NCBI GenBank assembly: GCA_036394575.1
Contig: DASWEY010000019.1
Coordinates: forward strand, 49,011 to 113,010
Reading direction: 5' to 3'
Source: UKL13-2 sp036394575
GTDB lineage: Bacteria; Pseudomonadota; Gammaproteobacteria; Burkholderiales; Usitatibacteraceae
DNA: 64,000 bases
Part shown: piece by piece, positions 21,701 to 28,709 of the stretch
How positions within the stretch are numbered: the stretch's first letter is position 1
How the letters are laid out: each line of letters starts with the position of its first letter
Position numbers and translations under genes: made by a program
The notes under the pieces: model-generated
Told to the model about the DNA's origin: nothing
What the model saw: the letters and a program-made list of their open reading frames with translations, nothing else
The model's database searches: none

Positions 21701-22720
21701 ACCCCTGGATCCGGCGGCTGGCCGGCCAGCGCACGCGACGGCGATATCGCCAGGACCGACGCACCGGCCGGCATCGCGGCCGACAGCCATGCTGTCGTCG
21801 AGGGCGCGGAAGGCCGCCCCCTCGAGATCCTGGTTGCGGAGGACAACGAGGTAAATCAGCAGGTGATTTTCGGCATGCTGAAAAACCTGGGGCATCGCGT
21901 CACCATGGTCGGCGATGGCCGCGCCGCGGTGACGGCGGCAGGCGACGCCCGGTTCGACGTGGTGCTGATGGACATTCATATGCCGGAGCTCGATGGGGTG
22001 GCGGCCATGCGCGAAATTCACACCCTGCTCGGCGAGCAGTGTCCGCCGATCGCCGCCATGACCGCGCACGCGCTAGCCGGCGATCGCGAGCATTACCTGA
22101 ATGCGGGCATGGACGACTATATTTCCAAACCGGTTCGCAAGGCCGAACTGAACGCTCTGCTGGCGCGTACCTGTGGCGACAGCGAAACTCCGGCCGCCTC
22201 GCCATTCCTGACGCCGGCTACTCCCCACACCGTGACCGTGCCCGCCGCCGGGTACGCCGCCGGGAATACCGATACGCGCGTGGAAGCGATCCCGGTGCTG
22301 GACACGGAGCAGCTGGAGGACCTGCGCTATCTGCCCGCCAGCAGCAGTGATGGCGATGGCGGCGACCCGGTCGGCGGCCTGATTCGCCTGTTCCAGTCGA
22401 AGGGCCTTGAGCGTATGGCACTGATGGAGCGCTGCCTGGCGGAGAACAACTGGACTACGCTGGCGGACACGGCACACAGTCTGCGCGGCGCTTCGGCCAG
22501 CATGGGCTTTCCGCGCGTCGCAATACTGTGCAAGGACCTCGAGCTCGGCGCCCGCCAGCAGGCGAATGCCACCGCTTCCAATACGTCCGCGTCGGCTGCA
22601 GCCGACCTGGCGGCGATCTTCGTCTCGATCCGCCATTACTACCGCGAAGCGAACGATGCGCTGGCTATCTGGCTGAAAGAGCCGCAACCCGCGCCGGTAC
22701 AGGCGGGACATACCCCCTGA
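18764..22720 (+). CDS. CHASE-PAS-PAS hybrid sensor kinase with two receivers and Hpt
   Basis: A 1318-residue hybrid histidine kinase. Membrane spans near 28-45 and 286-308 flank a periplasmic CHASE domain; then two PAS domains (335-450, 455-580), HisKA with the phospho-His in FLATMSHEIRTPLNG (about 605), HATPase (710-825), receiver 1 (843-970), receiver 2 (1022-1140) and a C-terminal Hpt (His in HSLRGASASMG, about 1237). Receiver 2 is canonical (VAEDNEVN, VLMDIHMPELDG, SKPV). Receiver 1 has a reduced acidic pocket (LLVESNLSRR) and an atypical LLSDLMSP, so it is probably a pseudo-receiver. No partner regulator lies nearby. The start has no strong ribosome-binding site. Confidence 0.9.
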   Translation: MENRAPVAARPDGPRRNVRFKLEAPWLIMLALLVATFVSAYQSYQRTSSATNARFAEIAQVAQASFSGQLRDIESLLRSASVMITAIPDLPARQWAYFFTSHRESTQDYRGLSRIEYIYAEGRSGPRLAHAFDTRLEQAPEQAIEKIPAVIEAMQRVNQSRTYALSDPFLLPGGDGSRQNMMVMVMPAYGYAIDDRGRKGEPWALVGYLLATVSLDDMVAKLTSRQDPRLIIALVANNRQLYRSPIPAGADGARYSTDMALNFSERPWTMHFESAPALERELANNTPQTILLVGCVGTLLLSGMIWLLSRLREQAESLAAKMTERLQDQVKFTEDLIEFNPNPITRKDAAGRYVTVNRAWELLTGHKRQHVLGKSVREFVNPDQAARIEAQDQRVYESSSGYDAMEMVVVNPDGQRFETIFSKQLLRRADGSIDGVIGTITDVTPIKKLEQELAQKREQLDLVIRSSQQGIWDVELRPGGNVYLSERFLEMLGYVNSRFPNSDWRTVLHPEDVAMFQREMIRHFKRETPYFDVEARVRRRSGEYIWVRVRATAQHDARGRAVRFVGSIGDISDRKRAEATLIEANERIVEAARAKAAFLATMSHEIRTPLNGVLGMAGLLAETRLNDEQRDYIRLIRASGDTLLRLVDDVLDFSKIESGRMTLEAVPVELVQLIEEAFDLVADKARDKQLALIYDVSDNVPAYILGDATRLRQILLNLLSNAIKFTPRGEIMLTFTATHVTGDVLVLEGRVKDSGIGIPAERIGQLFQAFTQVDASTTRKYGGTGLGLAIIKRLTQLMNGDVRVESVEGEGTTFIFNITTQAARGPARPYMQSDVFDFLGKRLLLVESNLSRRPILQGILRRWGFECLVVTPGEAAAALRMQADIDILLSDLMSPDAPAAAVSDALAELDRERAQREQPPLVSIFVSNLSRAELSQRPDCRLPRHDIFLLRPVSQPKLFDALMRAALHDLQSDIASRPFTPGSGGWPASARDGDIARTDAPAGIAADSHAVVEGAEGRPLEILVAEDNEVNQQVIFGMLKNLGHRVTMVGDGRAAVTAAGDARFDVVLMDIHMPELDGVAAMREIHTLLGEQCPPIAAMTAHALAGDREHYLNAGMDDYISKPVRKAELNALLARTCGDSETPAASPFLTPATPHTVTVPAAGYAAGNTDTRVEAIPVLDTEQLEDLRYLPASSSDGDGGDPVGGLIRLFQSKGLERMALMERCLAENNWTTLADTAHSLRGASASMGFPRVAILCKDLELGARQQANATASNTSASAAADLAAIFVSIRHYYREANDALAIWLKEPQPAPVQAGHTP

Positions 22721-22752
22721 AATTCGGCAACGCTTCCATTTGCCGCGATACG

Positions 22753-23763
22753 CTATGCCGCCTGATGCGTGGCCAGCGGACATTGCCGGGCATTGTCGCC
22801 GGTCTCGATCTGCACGGTCGGGTGGCCGATGCGGAAACGCAGCAACAATTCCCCGGCAAGGCCGGAAAAAAAATCATCGCCTGGATGCCCGGCGGGCATC
22901 ACCAGATGCGCCGTCAGCGCGGTTTCCGTGGTGCTCATACCCCAGATATGCAGATCGTGGACTTCGCTGACGCCGGGCAGTGAGCACAGGTATTTCTTGA
23001 CGGCGCCGGCATCGATGCCGGCAGGCACCGCCTGCAGGGCCAGCTGGATCGACTCGCGCAACAGACCCCAAGTGCTCCAGAGAATCACGACGGCGATGAT
23101 GATGCTGACTGCGGAATCGAGCCATGGCCAGCCGAAGTAATACATCAGCACACCGACTGCCACCACGCCCAGCGACACGGCGGCATCGGCCGCCATATGC
23201 AGATAAGCGCCGCGCAGATTGAGATCATGCTCGCTGCCACGCATGAACAGCAGTGCGGTGGCGCCATTGATCACCACACCCGCCAAGGCTACCCAGATCA
23301 CGGTGGCGCCTCCCACCGCCTCCGGATGAACCAGGCGCTGCGCGGCCTCCCATACGATCGCGCCGGTCGCCAGGATCAGCAGCATGGCATTGGCCAGCGC
23401 CGCCAGGATCGTGCTACCGCCCAGGCCATAGGTAAAGCGCGTGGACGGCCTGCGCAGCGCCAGGCGCATCGCCCCCCAGGCCAGCACCAACCCGATCACA
23501 TCGCCAAAATTATGGCCCGCATCGGCCAGCAGGGCGAGGGAGTTATCCCACAGGCCAAACACCGTCTCAATGACCACAAAGGCAATATTGAGAGCGACGC
23601 CGATCGCGAACGCGCGATTGGAACCGGGCACATGATGGTGATGACGGCCGCCGTGGTCCGCATCGTTGCTGTGATCGACCTCGCCTTCATGCCGATGGTC
23701 ATGGCTATGCCCATGCTGATGATGCTGGTGCTGCTGCTGGTGATCGTGGTGGTCATGTGACAT
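22753..23763 (-). CDS. cation diffusion facilitator (CzcD/ZitB-like zinc/cadmium exporter)
   Basis: Inner-membrane metal/proton antiporter of 336 residues. The ATG at 23763 opens a His/Asp-rich cytoplasmic tail (about 50 residues, more than 20 His), followed by six membrane spans. The two intramembrane metal-site pairs typical of zinc CDFs are present: HNFGDVIGL in TM2 and HMAADAAVSL in TM5. A C-terminal dimerisation domain (LHIWGMSTTETALTAHLVM) follows. His-rich N-tails are usual in ZitB/CzcD-like zinc transporters. It converges with the hybrid kinase, leaving 32 bp. Confidence 0.93.
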   Translation of the reverse strand: MSHDHHDHQQQHQHHQHGHSHDHRHEGEVDHSNDADHGGRHHHHVPGSNRAFAIGVALNIAFVVIETVFGLWDNSLALLADAGHNFGDVIGLVLAWGAMRLALRRPSTRFTYGLGGSTILAALANAMLLILATGAIVWEAAQRLVHPEAVGGATVIWVALAGVVINGATALLFMRGSEHDLNLRGAYLHMAADAAVSLGVVAVGVLMYYFGWPWLDSAVSIIIAVVILWSTWGLLRESIQLALQAVPAGIDAGAVKKYLCSLPGVSEVHDLHIWGMSTTETALTAHLVMPAGHPGDDFFSGLAGELLLRFRIGHPTVQIETGDNARQCPLATHQAA

Positions 23764-23867
23764 GGTGGGCCGATGGAAGATTGAAATGGGGCGAAGCGGA
23801 AGCTGCCGCCATTTTACCGGGTCGTGCCGAACACATGAAATATCGTCACGCGGAGGACAAAAACAAA

Positions 23868-23895
23868 CAGGCCGCGTCTTTTTGGACACGGCCTG
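23868..23895. other. hairpin in the CDF upstream region
   Basis: CAGGCCG (23868-23874) pairs with CGGCCTG (23889-23895), with partial inner pairing. It lies about 105 bp upstream of the CDF start. It could be a terminator for something upstream or part of a leader; there is no convincing T run next to it. Confidence 0.4.
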
Positions 23896-24221
23896 TTGCG
23901 TTTGTTGTTGTGCTCTTGTGCGCCAAGAGGGGCGATCGGTTGCAAGGCGTTATTGATTCGCCTTGTGCAACCCCACTTTGCCTGTGATGCACGGGCGCGG
24001 CTGTGATATTGGACACATTTGACATTGTTTAACAATCGGAACGCCCAAACGAAAGGGCCGCCCAGTGGCGACTGCACCGCAAGAATTCCCAGCGAGATCG
24101 GGTCGGTCTCGCCTTAGGGCGATCCCGCCATCGCTGCGCGACCGCGCTATGCGCGTCCAAGCGAAGTCCACCGGACTTCGCTTAGTCGAACTCGGGCGCG
24201 TTCTTACAGGCCGGGGACATC
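23896..24221. other. intergenic stretch, no gene seen
   Basis: No ORF here looks coding. It contains an 11-bp perfect hairpin AAGCGAAGTCC / GGACTTCGCTT (24159-24183) and TTGACATTGTTTAACAATCG around 24019-24038, with a small inner palindrome. It may be the decayed end of a mobile element, but I recognise no transposase. Confidence 0.4.
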
Positions 24222-24264
24222 AAAAAATGAAAAAGCCCGCACAAGGCGGGCTTTTTCATTTTTT
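24222..24264 (-). terminator. intrinsic terminator of tRNA-Ala/tRNA-Glu unit
   Basis: A 19-bp perfect stem (24222-24240 with 24246-24264) and 5-base loop: GCCCGC/GCGGGC core with A-run and T-run extensions. Its outer end abuts the encoded CCA of tRNA-Glu. Confidence 0.95.
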
Positions 24265-24339
24265 GGCGTCCCCAGCGAGATTCGAACTCGCGTTACCGCC
24301 GTGAAAGGGCGATGTCCTAGGCCTCTAGACGATGGGGAC
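24264..24339 (-). tRNA. tRNA-Glu (anticodon TTC)
   Basis: A 76-base cloverleaf: acceptor GTCCCCA, anticodon stem CGCCC around CTTTCAC (anticodon TTC), T loop GTTCGAATC, discriminator G and encoded CCA. It is the second tRNA of a two-tRNA unit directly downstream of gltX, which charges it. Confidence 0.97.
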
Positions 24340-24372
24340 TCATTCGTCAGTTACGGATGAAAAACAATTTTG

Positions 24373-24448
<76 letters not shown>

Positions 24449-24463
24449 ACATGGAAGACGCGC

Positions 24464-24493
24464 ATTATAGCGGGCCGGCGGCACTTTTGCCAA
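24464..24493 (-). promoter_or_regulatory. sigma-70 promoter of the tRNA-Ala/tRNA-Glu unit
   Basis: On the minus strand TTGGCA (24493-24488), 18 bp, TATAAT (24469-24464). The -10 lies 15 bp before the tRNA-Ala 5' end, so the tRNAs need not depend on gltX transcription. Confidence 0.8.
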
Positions 24494-24528
24494 CCCCCAT
24501 TGCCTCTCCAATTACTAAGGTAGGGAAT

Positions 24529-25926
24529 TCAAGGGCTATTGCCCGGCGCCAGCCTCGCCAGCACTTCGTCACGCCCGAGGACATCCATGATCGCGTCAAT
24601 GGCCGGTGTCTGGGTCTGACCGGTCAAGAGCACTCGCAAGGGCATCATCAGCTGCGGCATTTTCAGGCCATGTTTGGCAACCTGCGCCTTGATGGCGGCG
24701 CCGATCTCGACCTTGTTCCAGTCGGTACCCGGCAGGACTTGCCGCAATTCGGCCATCGCCGGTTTCGCCCCGTCGGTCAAATGCTGGGCCAGCAGGGCCG
24801 CATCCGGTTGCGGGCGTCGATAGAAATAATGCGCCGCATCCGCCATCTCCACCAGGGTGGGTGCGCGCTCGCGCAGCAGTTCGGCAACGCGGACCAAGTC
24901 CGGTCCCTGACTCACGTCGAGCCCGGCGCGCGCCATGAACGGCACCAGTTGCCTGACCAGTTCGGCCGCTTCAGTACGCTTGATGTATTCGTGATTGAGC
25001 CACTTCAGTTTTTCGGTATTGAACTGCGCGGCCGAGGGCGTGATGTGGTCGAGGTCGAACCATGCGCAGAACTGCTGCATGGAAAAAATCTCTTCATCGC
25101 CATGCGACCAGCCGAGGCGGGCCAGATAATTCACCACCGCGTCACGCAGGAAACCGTCGGCCGGATATTCCATCACGCTGACCGCGCCATGGCGCTTGGA
25201 CAGCTTGTGGCCGTCGTCGCCGAGGATCATCGACAGATGCGCATACACCGGCAAGGCGGCGCCCAGCGCGGTCAGCACATTGATCTGCCGCGGGGTGTTG
25301 TTGACATGATCGTCGCCGCGAATGACGTGGGTGATGCGCATGTCCCAGTCGTCGACGCAGACGCAGAAATTGTAGGTCGGGGTGCCGTCGGAGCGGGCGA
25401 TAATGAAATCGTCGAGTTCGCGGTTGTCGAACTCGATGCGGCCTTTCACCCCGTCTTGCCAGGCAACCACGCCGTCCAGCGGATTGCGAAAGCGCACCAC
25501 CGGCTCCACACCCTTCGGCACCGGCAGCAGCACCTTGCCCGGCTCGGGGCGCCAGCGGCCGTCGTAGCGCGGCTTCTCTCCGCGCGCGCGCTGCGCCTCG
25601 CGCATCGCATCCAGTTCTTCCGGAGTGCAATAGCAGTGGTAGGCGGTACCGTTGGCGAGCATTTGCCGGATCACCTCCTTGTAGCGATCCATGCGCTGCA
25701 TCTGGTAGAACGGGCCCTCGTCGTAATCCAGGCCCAGCCACTGCATGCCGTCGAGAATCGCCTGCACCGCCTCGGGGGTGGAGCGCTCGACATCGGTGTC
25801 CTCGATGCGCAGGATGAACTGGCCCCGGTGACGGCGGGCATAGGCCCAGGCGAACAGGGCGGTGCGGCCGCCGCCGATATGCAGGAAGCCGGTGGGGCTG
25901 GGGGCGAAGCGGGTTCTGACGGTCAT
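24529..25926 (-). CDS. gltX: glutamyl-tRNA synthetase
   Basis: Class I synthetase of 465 residues that charges tRNA-Glu. HIGH-like signature PSPTGFLHIGGGRTALF near the N-terminus and the KMSKS equivalent KLSKRHG, then the all-helical anticodon-binding domain. The start MTVRTRFAPSPTG is the family standard. Its cognate tRNA-Glu is the second gene downstream. Confidence 0.97.
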   Translation of the reverse strand: MTVRTRFAPSPTGFLHIGGGRTALFAWAYARRHRGQFILRIEDTDVERSTPEAVQAILDGMQWLGLDYDEGPFYQMQRMDRYKEVIRQMLANGTAYHCYCTPEELDAMREAQRARGEKPRYDGRWRPEPGKVLLPVPKGVEPVVRFRNPLDGVVAWQDGVKGRIEFDNRELDDFIIARSDGTPTYNFCVCVDDWDMRITHVIRGDDHVNNTPRQINVLTALGAALPVYAHLSMILGDDGHKLSKRHGAVSVMEYPADGFLRDAVVNYLARLGWSHGDEEIFSMQQFCAWFDLDHITPSAAQFNTEKLKWLNHEYIKRTEAAELVRQLVPFMARAGLDVSQGPDLVRVAELLRERAPTLVEMADAAHYFYRRPQPDAALLAQHLTDGAKPAMAELRQVLPGTDWNKVEIGAAIKAQVAKHGLKMPQLMMPLRVLLTGQTQTPAIDAIMDVLGRDEVLARLAPGNSP

Positions 25927-25956
25927 TGATGAAATTTCTTGAAAACGCAGGATGGA

Positions 25957-26523
25957 TTACATCTTGGGCAGGGTGACGCCCTTCTGCCCCTGGTATTTGC
26001 CGCCGCGGTCCTTGTACGAGGTTTCGCACACTTCATCGCTCTCGAAAAACAGCACCTGGGCCACGCCCTCGTTGGCGTAGATCTTGGCGGGCAGCGGCGT
26101 GGTGTTGGAGAACTCCAGGGTCACATAACCTTCCCATTCCGGCTCGAAGGGCGTGACGTTGACGATGATGCCGCAGCGCGCATAGGTCGATTTGCCCAGA
26201 CAGATGGTCAGCACATTGCGCGGGATGCGGAAGTATTCGACGGTACGCGCCAGCGCGAAGGAGTTCGGCGGGATGATGCAGAAGTCGGCCTTGATGTCGA
26301 CAAAGGATTTGTCGTCGAAGTTCTTGGGGTCGACGATGGTCGAATTGAGGTTGGTGAACAGCTTGAATTCGTTCGAGCAGCGGATATCGTAGCCGTAGCT
26401 GGAGGTGCCGTAACTGACGATGCGGTGGCCATTGGCCTCGCGCACCTGGCCGGATTCATAGGGCTCGATCATGCCGTGCTGCTTGGCCATCCTGCGGATC
26501 CATTTATCGCTTTTGATGCTCAC
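25957..26523 (-). CDS. dcd: dCTP deaminase
   Basis: Converts dCTP to dUTP for thymidylate synthesis. The 188-residue trimer-type enzyme starts MSIKSDKWIRRMA and has the conserved SSYGYDIRC, IPPNSFALARTVEYFRIP (catalytic Glu), NVTPFEPEWEGYVTLEFSN and YKDRGGKYQGQ segments. It lies between gltX and the DUF1330 gene, all on the same strand. Confidence 0.97.
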   Translation of the reverse strand: MSIKSDKWIRRMAKQHGMIEPYESGQVREANGHRIVSYGTSSYGYDIRCSNEFKLFTNLNSTIVDPKNFDDKSFVDIKADFCIIPPNSFALARTVEYFRIPRNVLTICLGKSTYARCGIIVNVTPFEPEWEGYVTLEFSNTTPLPAKIYANEGVAQVLFFESDEVCETSYKDRGGKYQGQKGVTLPKM

Positions 26524-26557
26524 GCGTCGTTCTCCCTGGTCGAATCGTTGTCTTTAT

Positions 26558-26878
26558 CTATGCGGAGTGTAGCCGATGGCTGTCGGTTTCATACGTCACC
26601 ACCGTGACGTCCGCACCGGCGGCCCGCAGCGGCCTCAATTGCTGGTATTCGCTCGAGTGGTACCAGCGGTGCAATGATTCCATATTGTCGAAGCGCAGCA
26701 CCACCAGACGCTCGAATTCCGCCTTCAGTTCGCCGGGGTTGCTGAGTATTTCCTGCTGCAGGCCGCGCAGCAATATCTCACCGCCATAGGCGATGATGGT
26801 GGCGTCGACCTGGTCGAGATAGTCGTGCCATTTTTCGGCATCGCGGATTTTGATATGCCCGGTGAGGTAGGCCGCCAT
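26558..26878 (-). CDS. DUF1330-family protein
   Basis: A 106-residue protein of the ferredoxin-like DUF1330 fold: MAAYLTGHIKIRDAEKW, then GGEILLRG, VVLRFDNMESLHRWYHSSEYQQLRPLR. The ATG at 26878 is used because it begins the conserved strand; the frame extends 38 codons upstream without similarity. Family members are small stress or antibiotic-monooxygenase-like proteins of unclear activity. Confidence 0.8.
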   Translation of the reverse strand: MAAYLTGHIKIRDAEKWHDYLDQVDATIIAYGGEILLRGLQQEILSNPGELKAEFERLVVLRFDNMESLHRWYHSSEYQQLRPLRAAGADVTVVTYETDSHRLHSA

Positions 26879-26888
26879 GGATGATCGC

Positions 26889-27401
26889 TCAGTCGTCGTA
26901 GGGTGCGTTATCGGGAAGATCGGGCGAGGCCGCGTAATGCGCGATCGCCGCGCCATAACGTTTGGTGGCAGGCTCCCGGGAATACTCGGCAATATGGGCC
27001 AGCAACAGCGTCATCGAGTCGCGATGCCGGCCCAGGTTGTACAGGCTGAGCGCCAGGAACACCTTGAATTCCGGGGCATCCGGAAACCGGGCGATGCCTT
27101 TTTCCAGTGTCCTGACCGAATCGGTGATGCGGCCTGTACAACGATACGAACTCCCCAGCCCGAGCAGGGCGCCACGCAAATCTTCGCCGCCCAGGCCGTT
27201 CTCCAGCGCAAATTCGTAATGCGGAATGGCCTCTTCTTCCATGCCCTGCGGATCATAGGTGCAGGCCAGCTCGTAATTCACCTGCGGATCGCGCGGATGG
27301 GCCTTGTACAGATCGAGCAAGATCGCCAGCGCCTCGGTGAATTTCGATTCGCGCCGCAGGCTGGCGGCACGTTTGATGGCCGCTTTCAGGCGATCCGGCA
27401 T
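26889..27401 (-). CDS. tetratricopeptide-repeat protein
   Basis: A 170-residue soluble protein made of about four TPR-like helix pairs (EALAILLDLYKAHPRDPQVN, AIPHYEFALEN, SVRTLEKGIARFPDAPEFK, ALSLYNLGRHRDSM). No signal peptide or catalytic domain is visible, so it is likely a protein-interaction scaffold. It starts 6 bp after apbC, suggesting cotranscription. Confidence 0.82.
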   Translation of the reverse strand: MPDRLKAAIKRAASLRRESKFTEALAILLDLYKAHPRDPQVNYELACTYDPQGMEEEAIPHYEFALENGLGGEDLRGALLGLGSSYRCTGRITDSVRTLEKGIARFPDAPEFKVFLALSLYNLGRHRDSMTLLLAHIAEYSREPATKRYGAAIAHYAASPDLPDNAPYDD

Positions 27402-27407
27402 GCTGGC

Positions 27408-28496
27408 CTAGGTATTTTGGATAACGATTTTCGGGAACACGCTGGTGCGATCCTGCGACTGCTTGGCGATTTTGGCCGCGCATTTGCGGGCAATTTCCTT
27501 GTAAATCTTCGTGATCGGCCCGTCGGGATCCGACACCACCGTCGGCTTGCCGCCATCGGCCATCTGCCGGATGCTCATGTCCAGCGGCAGGGAACCCAGC
27601 ATCTCGATGTTGTAATCCTTCGCCATCCTGGCGCCGCCGCCTTCGCCGAAAATATGTTCGATATGACCGCAGTTCGAGCACACATGCATGGCCATGTTCT
27701 CGACGATGCCGATGATCGGCACGCCGACCTTCTCGAACATCTTCAGGCCCTTGCGCGCATCCAGCAGGGCAATGTCCTGCGGCGTGGTGACGATCACCGC
27801 GCCGGTGACCGGCACTTTCTGCGCCAGCGTCAGCTGGATGTCGCCGGTGCCGGGGGGCAGATCGACCACCAGGTAATCGAGGTCGTTCCAGCGCGTTTCG
27901 TTCAGCAGCTGCTCCAGCGCCTGGGTGACCATCGGCCCGCGCCAGACCATCGGCGTTTCCGGATCGATCAGGAAACCCACGCTCATCGCCTGGATGCCGT
28001 GGCCTTCCAGCGGCTCCATGGTCTTGCCGTCGCGCGACTGCGGGCGGCCGGTGATGCCCAGCATCATCGGCTGCGAGGGCCCGTAGATATCGGCATCGAG
28101 CATGCCCACCACCGCGCCTTCGGCCGCGAGGGCGAGCGCCAGGTTCACCGCCGTGGTGCTCTTGCCCACCCCGCCCTTGCCGGAGGCCACCGCGATGATG
28201 TTCTTGATGCCCGGCACCAGCTTCACGCCGCGCTGCACGCTGTGCGAGACGATCTTCGAATACACATTGACCGAGACGTTTTCCACGCCGGCGATTTTTT
28301 TCAGCCGCTCGGTGACCTGCCTGCGGATGGACTCGGTGACGCTTTTACCCGGATAGCCCAGCACAATTTCCAGCGAAACGAAGCCGCCCTCGATCTTGAT
28401 GTTCCGGGCCTGCTTGCCCTCGACGAAGTTTTCATCGGTGACGGGATCGATCAATTCGCGCAAGGCGTTCTGGATGGTTTCTGCGGTGATGCTCAT
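27408..28496 (-). CDS. apbC: iron-sulfur cluster carrier protein ApbC/Mrp (P-loop NTPase)
   Basis: MRP/NBP35-family ATPase of 362 residues that carries and delivers [4Fe-4S] clusters. An N-terminal DUF59/MIP18 domain (1-90) precedes the ATPase with the deviant Walker A SGKGGVGKST, DADIYGPSQPMM, and the cluster-binding CSNC (with C-G-H following). It is divergent from metG, the arrangement found in many proteobacteria. Confidence 0.95.
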   Translation of the reverse strand: MSITAETIQNALRELIDPVTDENFVEGKQARNIKIEGGFVSLEIVLGYPGKSVTESIRRQVTERLKKIAGVENVSVNVYSKIVSHSVQRGVKLVPGIKNIIAVASGKGGVGKSTTAVNLALALAAEGAVVGMLDADIYGPSQPMMLGITGRPQSRDGKTMEPLEGHGIQAMSVGFLIDPETPMVWRGPMVTQALEQLLNETRWNDLDYLVVDLPPGTGDIQLTLAQKVPVTGAVIVTTPQDIALLDARKGLKMFEKVGVPIIGIVENMAMHVCSNCGHIEHIFGEGGGARMAKDYNIEMLGSLPLDMSIRQMADGGKPTVVSDPDGPITKIYKEIARKCAAKIAKQSQDRTSVFPKIVIQNT

Positions 28497-28709
28497 GGGC
28501 TGCCGATCAATTCATTGAAATATGTAAAAGCGGAGCAATATTTTATCGGAAAGACGTGTGTCGCACCCCTTCTTTGTGTACCTATTTGCGGAAGGGCTTG
28601 ATACAATCGACACCACAAAAATTATTCAAATCAGTCACTAACCGCATTCAGCCGCCCATCGACGTCGCAACGTCCGCCGGGCAGCGCACCGAGCGCCGCA
28701 AATACCCTG

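Noticed and set aside
19064..22069. 1001-residue minus frame opposite the hybrid kinase
   Set aside because: Antisense shadow; no motif and no ribosome-binding site.
23690..23763. tandem repeat or CRISPR-like array at the CDF start
   Set aside because: It is the His/Asp-rich N-terminus of the metal exporter (CAT/CAC codons), in frame and expected for the family.
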